Shown in pieces: positions 1-5,051 of a stretch of 6,069 bases of DNA. How positions within the stretch are numbered: the first letter of the stretch is position 1; each line of letters opens with the position of its first letter. Under the pieces are notes generated by a model. It made no database searches. It was not told the origin of the DNA and saw only the letters and a program-made list of their open reading frames with translations. The DNA lies in the NCBI GenBank assembly GCA_963601575.1, contig CAVCFO010000043.1, positions 1 through 6,069 on the forward strand, in the 5' to 3' direction. Position numbers and translations under genes: made by a program. The stretch is from CAG-238 sp963601575 (GTDB taxonomy: Bacteria; Bacillota; Clostridia; Peptostreptococcales; Anaerovoracaceae).

Positions 1-17
1 TTGTTGCAAGACAACAA
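1..17. repeat. Short inverted repeat upstream of the regulator promoter
   Basis: TTGTTG (1-6) and CAACAA (12-17) form a perfect 6-bp inverted repeat with a 5-bp centre. It lies just upstream of the -35 box of the regulator promoter. It could be a protein-binding site, and its GTTGC/CAAC half-sites resemble the repeats at 4844-4881. It could equally be the end of a structure cut by the window edge, or chance. Confidence 0.3.
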
Positions 18-24
18 CAGAGCC

Positions 25-53
25 TTTACTTTGCGCAGCCGTTTTGATATAAT
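25..53 (+). promoter_or_regulatory. Sigma-70-type promoter of the sigma-54 activator gene
   Basis: The -35 box TTTACT (25-30; 4 of 6 consensus bases) is followed by an exact 17-bp spacer and a perfect -10 box TATAAT (48-53). The -10 is preceded by TG at 45-46, so it is an extended -10 (TGnTATAAT). A start site near position 60 would leave a short leader of about 27 nt before the ATG at 87. The activator gene is therefore probably transcribed by the housekeeping polymerase and not by sigma-54. Confidence 0.75.
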
Positions 54-65
54 ATTATCAAAACG
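40..65. promoter_or_regulatory. Perfect 26-bp dyad overlapping the -10 box (candidate operator)
   Basis: CGTTTTGATA (40-49) and TATCAAAACG (56-65) are perfect 10-bp inverted arms around a 6-bp centre. The dyad covers the whole -10 element and the predicted start site. Protein bound here would block polymerase, so it is a candidate operator for repression, possibly autoregulation by the downstream gene product. No T-tract follows and most of the left arm precedes the start site, so it is not a terminator. Confidence 0.6.
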
Positions 66-86
66 AAGAAAGGATCGACGGGCTCT

Positions 87-1619
87 ATGAATCAGGTACT
101 TGCAATTTGCAATGTTAAGGAAAAAATTTGGGCTGCTTTGAGTAACAAAGATTATCAAAATGCCGAATATATGAAATCTTTTCTCGAGGAAATCTCGGTG
201 GATTTGGATGCGTTTCTTGATCTTGGAATCGACTTCAAGCATGTGGTGGATGCCCTTGATGACAGCATATTCATTACGGACAAAGACGGCGTTTGTATAT
301 ATGTTAACCCTGCCCATAAACGAAATACCGAAATTCTGCCGGAAGAAGTTCTCGGCCGCACGGTACAGGATATTGTCGAAGACGGTAGCCTTTTTACGGG
401 AGGTGCGACCCTCGATGTCATCAAAACAGGTCGCAAGGTATTCCGTCTGTCCACAGTCAACAAGACCGATCCACCAAGCGTCGGATATACCGTAGGAGTC
501 CCTCTTTTCAACGAAGACGGAACCCTCCACCAGGTCGTGGTCAGCAGTCGTCCCGTGCTTTCTCTGCGGGCCTTGCAGGAGGACTACGAAAAATTCCTGC
601 AGGAGATAAACTCCCTAGGCAAGGAAAGCATCCGTATAATTTCAGAGGAAAATTATCCTTCGGCTCGTCTGTCCGGCTCGTCTCCGTCCTACAATATGAT
701 CACGGCTACGATACAAATGGCCGCGCCGACAGACGCAACTATCCTGATTTCGGGGGAGTCCGGTGTGGGCAAAGAAGTTGTTGCAGACGAAATATGTCGG
801 TTGAGCTTGCGTAGCCAAAAGCCGTTCATCAAGGTAAACTGCGCATCTATTCCGGCAAATCTGCTTGAATCCGAGCTTTTCGGATACGAACAAGGGGCAT
901 TTTCCGGTGCTGCCAAAGGCGGCAAAGCCGGTCTTTTTGAGATCGCAAACGGAGGCACGATTCTCCTGGATGAAATCGGCGAAATGCCGATGGATCTGCA
1001 GGCAAAGCTTTTGAGAGCAATTCAAAACCGCGAAATTATCCGCGTAGGCGGCACACGCCCGATAAAACTTGACATTCGGTTTCTTGCCGCGACAAATGCC
1101 GATTTGAAAAAGAAAGTTTCTGAAGGCTCCTTCCGCCAAGATCTTTATTACCGCCTAAATGTCATTCCAATCAAGATTCCGCCTCTTCGCGAACGTGGAG
1201 AGGATCTGGACGATTTGATTCGGCATTTCATGGACTATTTTGCGGCCAAGCATCAGCGCAGCTTTACCCTGTCCGAGTCTTCGCTTGCCCTGATGAAACA
1301 ATATTCCTGGCCGGGCAATATACGCGAGCTCGAAAATATTATTGAATACCTTACGATTTGCGCATCCGGTGCTGATACCGTAACCGACGAAATGCTCAGA
1401 GGGCTTTTGGATATTTTCCCTGCGGATGAGCCTGTCGAGAGTTCTGCTGGCTCCAATCTTTCCGAATCGATGGAAAATTACGAAAAGAAACTGATTGAAT
1501 CCGTTCTCAGCACATCGGCAAACCTCCGCGATGCCGGTCAGAAACTCGGAGTCAACGCTTCTACAATTTCGAGAAAGATCAAGCAGTACGGGATCGACTA
1601 TCCGCAAGCGAAAAAATAA
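87..1619 (+). CDS. PAS-domain sigma-54-dependent transcriptional activator (Fis-type DNA binding)
   Basis: This 510-aa protein is a bacterial enhancer-binding protein that hydrolyses ATP to remodel sigma-54 RNA polymerase at -24/-12 promoters. Residues 1-50 are an uncharacterised N-terminus. A PAS sensor domain spans about 50-155 (SIFITDKDG, IYVNPAHKR). The AAA+ domain spans about 195-425, with Walker A GESGVGKE (223-230), the sigma-54 contact loop as GAFSGA (270-275), Walker B LLDEIGE (293-299), arginine-finger region FRQDLYYRLNV (349-359) and sensor II WPGNIRELEN (408-417). A Fis-type helix-turn-helix lies at about 462-502. There is no receiver domain, so activity is probably set by PAS ligand or redox sensing and not by phosphorylation. 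The ribosome site GAAAGGA (68-74) is 12 nt from the ATG, rather far. The gene converges on the DUF362/MFS operon, whose sigma-54 promoter at 4766-4783 is its likely target. The class is certain; the signal is unknown. Confidence 0.96.
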   Translation: MNQVLAICNVKEKIWAALSNKDYQNAEYMKSFLEEISVDLDAFLDLGIDFKHVVDALDDSIFITDKDGVCIYVNPAHKRNTEILPEEVLGRTVQDIVEDGSLFTGGATLDVIKTGRKVFRLSTVNKTDPPSVGYTVGVPLFNEDGTLHQVVVSSRPVLSLRALQEDYEKFLQEINSLGKESIRIISEENYPSARLSGSSPSYNMITATIQMAAPTDATILISGESGVGKEVVADEICRLSLRSQKPFIKVNCASIPANLLESELFGYEQGAFSGAAKGGKAGLFEIANGGTILLDEIGEMPMDLQAKLLRAIQNREIIRVGGTRPIKLDIRFLAATNADLKKKVSEGSFRQDLYYRLNVIPIKIPPLRERGEDLDDLIRHFMDYFAAKHQRSFTLSESSLALMKQYSWPGNIRELENIIEYLTICASGADTVTDEMLRGLLDIFPADEPVESSAGSNLSESMENYEKKLIESVLSTSANLRDAGQKLGVNASTISRKIKQYGIDYPQAKK

Positions 1620-1669
1620 GTTTAGGGTAAATGTTATGAATTTTCGGTCTGCACTGCTTGTGTAAAACA

Positions 1670-1685
1670 TGCGCCGCCGGGCGCA
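1670..1685. other. GC-rich hairpin between convergent genes
   Basis: TGCGCC (1670-1675) and GGCGCA (1680-1685) form a 6-bp stem with a GCCG loop. On the minus strand it is followed by the weakly T-rich TGTTTTAC, so it may be a backup terminator for read-through from the MFS gene. On the plus strand no T-tract follows. Confidence 0.4.
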
Positions 1686-1689
1686 CTGT

Positions 1690-1740
1690 AAAAAAAGAAG
1701 TGCACGCAGTCTTTTAACGATGCTGGCACTTCCTTTTTTT
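1690..1740. terminator. Bidirectional Rho-independent terminator
   Basis: GAAGTGC (1697-1703) pairs with GCACTTC (1726-1732). An inner CAG/CTG pairing (1707-1709 with 1723-1725) is possible. Seven A residues (1690-1696) flank it on the left and seven T residues (1734-1740) on the right, so a U-tract follows the hairpin in either direction. It lies between the stop of the activator gene (1619) and the stop of the minus-strand MFS gene (1783), as expected for a terminator shared by convergent units. Confidence 0.85.
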
Positions 1741-1782
1741 ATTTATTTTGAGGCATTACTCTTTTTCTTTCGCTACAGCCGG

Positions 1783-3111
1783 CTATTTCCCAAGGATTTC
1801 ATCTTCCTTTTGATAGTCCAGATTGTATTTTCTTACGTTAAGCACTGAGATTAAAACGATATTCACAATGAGCAGAGCGATAAATACCAGGTATGCGCCT
1901 CTCAGGCTTCCCGTTAGCGAAAGCGCAACGGAGTTAATCTTGTAATTGAGCATAAGTACAATTTCCATGATAGGGAAATAGATCGAATATACAAGGTCGA
2001 AATTGTGTCTTCCGAAAACCGATGCCGGAAGCGAAACCATGAAGTTTGCCGAAGCTCCGATCGCAACGCCTACCATCATAACGCAGATATATCCGCCCAG
2101 CATGTCATTTAGTATGTAGTTAACCGCAAGAGCAGCCGAATACCAAATAAGGAAGGTCCTGATAGCTGTCTTTACGCCCATCTTCTGGTCGAGGAATCCA
2201 AAACCGTAGGATCCCGCAAGACCGATAAGCGCGCATACTGTCATCAAAAGCACCGCCTTCTCCTGAGTGAATCCAAGCTCAATATTTCTTGGAACCATTT
2301 GGCTCATAACGCCCGTTGTAACAAGCTGGTTTATACCGATGATAAGAGATACGAGCCACATTTCCTTTGTTTTCAGGAGCCCCGCAACCGTCCAGCGGCT
2401 CGTGTTTTCCGTGCTGAAGTGCGCATATTCTTTTTCATATACATCTTCTGTTACGTTGTCCGGATAGATTCCCCATTCCTGCGGAGTATCACGAATTACC
2501 AAATAAGCTATTACTGCTATTACGATTGCCGCAACGCCGGTTACCATCATGCCGTTTGCCATTCCGTAGGCACCTATCAGAGCCGAAATAAGCGGAACAT
2601 ACAGGGCTGAGCCGAGGTTATGACCCATGGTAGTAAAACCGTTAGCCAGTCCCTTCTTTTTCGGTAGCCACTGAGTTACAAGGTTTCCTCCGCCTATATA
2701 AGCAGCGCCGTTGATAAAGATTGTAACAAGGGTTAGGCCTATGAAGTAGCTCGTGGTGTCTGTTGCACGTCCATAGTAGATATACGATGCACCTGCAAGT
2801 GCAAGGCATACTGCCGAAAGTGTACGTCCGCCTACTTTTACACAAATTCTGCCGATAACAAAGTATGCGATTACGCCAATCAGACCTGCCCACATTGCCA
2901 AGTTGAGAAGCTCTGCATGGAGCGCCGTTTGATCCGCGAATCCTAAGCTTTCCCAATACTGGCCTGCGAAAACTTCAATTACGATATTCTGTCCGTCGAT
3001 TGAAAATCCGATCAGGAACCAAAACATAACCGCGCAATAAAGTATAATGGCCCAGGCTTTTCCGAAATTTGCTTTCGTATTTTCCGACTGCAATTTTTGC
3101 TTTTCTTTCAC
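1783..3111 (-). CDS. OFA (oxalate/formate antiporter)-like MFS transporter
   Basis: This 442-aa cytoplasmic-membrane carrier is of the major facilitator superfamily with about 12 hydrophobic segments (roughly 20-36, 71-87, 97-113, 120-138, 163-182, 188-206, 251-270, 285-305, 318-334, 338-358, 372-390, 406-424). The loop 2-3 signature is GRICVKVGGRT (87-97). QWLPKKKGLANGF (147-159) and DTPQEWGIYPDN (208-219) are typical of the OFA branch, which includes oxalate/formate exchangers and many carriers of unknown substrate. The start is GTG, supported by AGGAGG 8 nt upstream. It is the last gene of the DUF362 operon, 22 nt after the 97-aa gene, and is presumably transcribed from the sigma-54 promoter at 4766-4783. 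A small carboxylate is the default substrate guess; the sequence does not prove it. The full length argues for an intact gene. Confidence 0.9.
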   Translation of the reverse strand: MKEKQKLQSENTKANFGKAWAIILYCAVMFWFLIGFSIDGQNIVIEVFAGQYWESLGFADQTALHAELLNLAMWAGLIGVIAYFVIGRICVKVGGRTLSAVCLALAGASYIYYGRATDTTSYFIGLTLVTIFINGAAYIGGGNLVTQWLPKKKGLANGFTTMGHNLGSALYVPLISALIGAYGMANGMMVTGVAAIVIAVIAYLVIRDTPQEWGIYPDNVTEDVYEKEYAHFSTENTSRWTVAGLLKTKEMWLVSLIIGINQLVTTGVMSQMVPRNIELGFTQEKAVLLMTVCALIGLAGSYGFGFLDQKMGVKTAIRTFLIWYSAALAVNYILNDMLGGYICVMMVGVAIGASANFMVSLPASVFGRHNFDLVYSIYFPIMEIVLMLNYKINSVALSLTGSLRGAYLVFIALLIVNIVLISVLNVRKYNLDYQKEDEILGK

Positions 3112-3119
3112 TGTTTTTT

Positions 3120-3125
3120 CCTCCT
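3120..3125 (-). promoter_or_regulatory. Ribosome binding site fixing the GTG start of the MFS gene
   Basis: The minus strand reads AGGAGG, then 8 nt, then GTG (3111-3109). This perfect Shine-Dalgarno, in the 22-bp gap after the 97-aa gene, decides the non-ATG start. Confidence 0.85.
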
Positions 3126-3133
3126 ATCTTAAT

Positions 3134-3427
3134 TTATCTTGATGTAAATCTAAGGTCGGCAGCTTTCATTACCATGTCATCCCATGTGCCGAATTCCGTG
3201 CTCTCGCGAACGAAATGGTCAAAGACGCTCTTGTGGTAAATCATTTCATCTCCTCCCCAGTTCACCATCACTGCACTGGAATATCTGAAATATTCGAAAC
3301 TTTCAAAGTTCGTATATGCTTTCATAAATTCATCCGTGAATATCATTTCGAGCATTTCCCAAAATTCTTTTCCCGCCGGAACTCGTACATATCCCTCGGC
3401 GTGCAGTGCGCTGTTTTTAGAATCCAT
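3134..3427 (-). CDS. Small conserved-looking protein of unknown function, coupled to the DUF362 gene
   Basis: I do not recognise this 97-aa protein. It is acidic and rich in aromatic residues and methionine (FWEMLEMIF, 22-30; NFESFEYFRYSS, 40-51; WDDMVMKAADLRF, 82-94). It has no cysteine, signal peptide or membrane segment, so it is probably a soluble cytoplasmic protein. The ATG lies inside the end of the DUF362 gene; the two frames overlap by 11 bp (3417-3427), which suggests translational coupling. A weak ribosome site AAGAAAGG lies 11 nt upstream. The MFS gene follows 22 nt downstream. Its position and overlap support a real gene working with DUF362, for example as a small subunit or substrate-handling partner, but that is inference. 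A shadow ORF is unlikely because it fills the gap between two operon genes on the same strand. Confidence 0.8.
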   Translation of the reverse strand: MDSKNSALHAEGYVRVPAGKEFWEMLEMIFTDEFMKAYTNFESFEYFRYSSAVMVNWGGDEMIYHKSVFDHFVRESTEFGTWDDMVMKAADLRFTSR

Positions 3428-4709
3428 CTTTCAGGTTACCTTTCTTGTATTCCTCGAATTTTGCAAATACATAGTCATGCCATACCTCAGCATCCCTTGC
3501 CATGCACGGACGGATGATCTCATCTTCCTGGTCTCCTGTTCCGTCTATGGTCTCATGGCGCTGAATGGTCAAATAAAGCGCCGGCTCGTTTGGAGGGCAT
3601 CCCAAAATGTGATATGCATTCGGGTGCTGCTTCAGGTATTTCTTCGTGCAATTTCCGTGCAAAACAATTTTTTCGTCAGGAATGTCCGCCGGTATATCAT
3701 TGAGTCCGCCGATTACTACTGTCATTCCTGCATTTTCATCATATGCACCGACCGCCTTTAGCTCTTCCATATTTATCGCAAGAAGCGCTTGGCAGCTCGA
3801 GCAGCCTCCGGCGCATCTTACATCATATTCCGGCCATCTCTTGCTCATATCACCGATATACGGAATCCACATCTGATAGAAGCAATCTTTTATTTTATCA
3901 CCGATTACCTCGATCTGATCCATCGAGTAGCAGCCCAGACCTGCTTTCTCTGCAACTGTAAAATAGGAAACTCCCGAAGTGTCGATGCCGGTAACCTCGC
4001 AGGCTACGCGGTCGATCGCAACAGGATCCTTTGAACCCAAAATCATATTAGTTTCAATTGGTACAGGCATATGCGGGCTGTAACCGGAAGCCGCGCGGTG
4101 CGCATCCATAATGTTCAAATCAGCTTTGCATACCGACCATACATCCATCATTGCCATGGTAAGGTCCTGCTTGTGCATGTCCATGTGTACCTTGTCTTGA
4201 ACAACTCCTTTGATATTTTTGAGAGCTCCCGAAAATACCATGGATGCATGAGCCTTCAGGATCGGCAAATTGATGAGATGATCTGCCTCGATCAGTCTTC
4301 TTGGAAGCTTAACTTTTTCAATATTGGAGCGGTGGCCGCGAACCGCCACGGTAACCAGATCCTTTTCTCTTTTGATATCGTAGCATTCTACTCCCTCTTC
4401 ATCTGCCACAGCTTGGATGCCGCTTACCTTGAAGCATTCGAGCGTATCGCAGCCGATTGCCGCAGCCTCGCAGATTACGATTTCCTTAGGGTTTGCTTTT
4501 CTCACTTCTCTTATTACTGCCCTTACAACCTCCGGGTTGGTACAGACAGAAGTTTCCGGCGGTTCGGCGTGTCCTGCATTCGGTTTCAGCATAACTACGC
4601 TGCCCGGTTTTATCAGATTTTCAACGCCGCCAAGCAATTCGAAAACTTTTGTCACATTGGCTTGAATGTCTTCACTTTTTACAAGTGCAACCTGAGACTT
4701 TTTTTCCAT
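3417..4709 (-). CDS. DUF362-family protein with C-terminal cysteine cluster
   Basis: This 430-aa protein belongs to the DUF362 family (PF04015), whose biochemical role is not established. Family features visible are VMLKPNAG (39-46), TNPEVVRAVIREVR (57-70), LPILKAHASMVFSGALKNIKG (148-168), MDAHRAASGY (201-210) and LGSKDPVAIDRVACEVTG (224-241). The C-terminal third holds CAGGCSSC (C299, C303, C306), then GNC (C354) and GCPPNE (C371), plus C402. This arrangement could hold an iron-sulfur cluster and loosely recalls the GCPP cysteine of NuoB/hydrogenase small subunits; that analogy is only visual. No signal peptide or membrane segment is seen. An upstream in-frame GTG at 4739 exists, but the ATG at 4709 has AGGAGG 5 nt upstream and is preferred. 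It is the first gene of the operon with the 97-aa protein and the OFA-like carrier, downstream of a sigma-54 promoter. It may be a redox or substrate-modifying enzyme; the function is unknown. Confidence 0.92.
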   Translation of the reverse strand: MEKKSQVALVKSEDIQANVTKVFELLGGVENLIKPGSVVMLKPNAGHAEPPETSVCTNPEVVRAVIREVRKANPKEIVICEAAAIGCDTLECFKVSGIQAVADEEGVECYDIKREKDLVTVAVRGHRSNIEKVKLPRRLIEADHLINLPILKAHASMVFSGALKNIKGVVQDKVHMDMHKQDLTMAMMDVWSVCKADLNIMDAHRAASGYSPHMPVPIETNMILGSKDPVAIDRVACEVTGIDTSGVSYFTVAEKAGLGCYSMDQIEVIGDKIKDCFYQMWIPYIGDMSKRWPEYDVRCAGGCSSCQALLAINMEELKAVGAYDENAGMTVVIGGLNDIPADIPDEKIVLHGNCTKKYLKQHPNAYHILGCPPNEPALYLTIQRHETIDGTGDQEDEIIRPCMARDAEVWHDYVFAKFEEYKKGNLKDGF

Positions 4710-4714
4710 ATTTT

Positions 4715-4720
4715 CCTCCT
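4715..4720 (-). promoter_or_regulatory. Ribosome binding site fixing the DUF362 start
   Basis: The minus strand reads AGGAGG-AAAAT-ATG, giving a 5-nt spacer to the ATG at 4709. The alternative in-frame GTG at 4739 has no such site and would lie only about 16 nt from the predicted transcription start. Confidence 0.85.
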
Positions 4721-4765
4721 CCGCAATGTTATTAAGCACTTATATATAATTGCATAAACACATAG

Positions 4766-4783
4766 AGCAAAAAATGTGCCAAT
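4766..4783 (-). promoter_or_regulatory. Sigma-54 (-24/-12) promoter of the DUF362 operon
   Basis: Read on the minus strand, TTGGCAC (4782-4776), five bases ATTTT, then TTGCT (4770-4766). This matches the established TTGGCAC-N5-TTGCW consensus with GG and GC exactly 10 bp apart (4780-4779 and 4768-4767). Transcription should start near 4755, giving a leader of about 46 nt to the ATG at 4709. The same window encodes a sigma-54 activator, which is the natural candidate to act here. Confidence 0.88.
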
Positions 4784-4799
4784 TTCAAGAATCGCAATA

Positions 4800-4816
4800 T
4801 TTGCACATTCTTTGCT
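4800..4816 (+). promoter_or_regulatory. Divergent sigma-54-like promoter (imperfect mirror copy)
   Basis: The plus strand has TTTGCAC (4800-4806), ATTCT, then TTGCT (4812-4816). Spacing equals the sigma-54 consensus, but the -24 GG is TG (4802-4803), normally a damaging change. It would start near 4827 and read toward the MFS gene at 5052. It could be a weak promoter, a silent sigma-54 holoenzyme binding site, or a relic of duplication. Confidence 0.35.
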
Positions 4817-4843
4817 CTGACATTGACAAAAAAGAAACATTTC

Positions 4844-4897
4844 GTTGCGACGGTGCAACTACAAGGCTTCGGTGCTGCAACAGAATCTTGTTTTCAG
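4844..4897. promoter_or_regulatory. Candidate upstream activator sites for the sigma-54 promoter
   Basis: GTTGC (4844-4848) and GCAAC (4855-4859) form a dyad with a 6-bp centre. TGCAAC at 4854-4859 recurs at 4876-4881, 22 bp apart, about two helical turns, both within CGGTGC-containing stretches. An imperfect dyad AACA (4879-4882) / TGTT (4889-4892), extended by CTG/CAG, follows. Relative to the predicted minus-strand start at about 4755 these lie near -97 and -122, the usual range for enhancer-binding-protein sites. No direct evidence identifies the binding protein. Confidence 0.4.
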
Positions 4898-4924
4898 GAT
4901 TTTGCATGGTTCCGGTTTCAATTG

Positions 4925-4952
4925 CCCCTTGACAAATCCAAATTTCAAGGGG
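4925..4952. promoter_or_regulatory. Palindromic candidate operator over the second MFS promoter
   Basis: CCCCTTGA (4925-4932) and TCAAGGGG (4945-4952) are perfect 8-bp inverted arms with a 12-bp centre. The left arm overlaps the -35 TTGACA and the right arm ends directly against the -10 TAAAAT. That position fits a repressor operator, or an activator that acts within the spacer. No cognate regulator gene is visible nearby. Confidence 0.6.
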
Positions 4953-4958
4953 TAAAAT
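4929..4958 (+). promoter_or_regulatory. Sigma-70-type promoter of the second MFS gene
   Basis: A perfect -35 TTGACA (4929-4934), an 18-bp spacer and -10 TAAAAT (4953-4958; 5 of 6 bases). A start near 4965 would give a leader of about 87 nt before the ATG at 5052. Confidence 0.75.
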
Positions 4959-4984
4959 GATAATATTCAAAAAGTTGTGTAGCG

Positions 4985-5024
4985 AAAGCGTAAGTCCAAA
5001 CGGGGCCTTGCGCTTTTTCTTTTT
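4985..5024 (+). terminator. Terminator-like hairpin in the MFS leader (possible attenuator)
   Basis: AAAGCGTAAG (4985-4994) pairs with CTTGCGCTTT (5007-5016) through 10 positions including one G-T wobble, with a 12-nt loop (4995-5006). The T-rich run TTTTTCTTTTT (5014-5024) follows. It lies between the predicted promoter and the ATG of the gene it precedes, so it would act as a conditional terminator or end a short leader RNA. I do not recognise a known riboswitch in it. Confidence 0.55.
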
Positions 5025-5051
5025 GCAAATTTTCAGAAAGAGGTATCTAAA

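Larger units (their letters stand above)
4765..4817. repeat. Near-perfect inverted repeat duplicating the sigma-54 promoter in mirror image
   Basis: GAGCAAAAAATGTGC (4765-4779) and GCACATTCTTTGCTC (4803-4817) are inverted copies matching at 14 of 15 positions, separated by 23 bp. The left copy contains most of the minus-strand sigma-54 promoter, so the right copy presents the same elements facing the other way. The gap includes a smaller dyad GCAA-TAT-TTGC (4794-4804). Confidence 0.85.

Noticed and set aside
642..1139. 165-codon minus-strand open frame inside the activator gene
   Set aside because: It is antisense to the conserved AAA+ domain, with no recognisable protein or ribosome site.
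4710..4739. Upstream GTG start (4739) extending the DUF362 protein by 10 residues
   Set aside because: It has no ribosome site, would lie about 16 nt after the predicted transcription start, and the added codons run through the AGGAGG that serves the ATG at 4709.
4071..4757. 228-codon open frame on the plus strand opposite the DUF362 gene
   Set aside because: It lies antisense to a well-supported DUF362 gene, has no family resemblance and runs across the sigma-54 leader; it is a by-product of the codon use of the real gene.
4911..4930. Second plus-strand sigma-54 promoter (GG...GC in the GGTTTCAATTGC stretch)
   Set aside because: The GG-to-GC spacing is 8 bp and not the required 10, and the -24 core is poor.
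4985..5024. Known riboswitch class in the MFS leader
   Set aside because: I could not match the sequence to any conserved riboswitch core I know, so it is reported only as a terminator-like hairpin.
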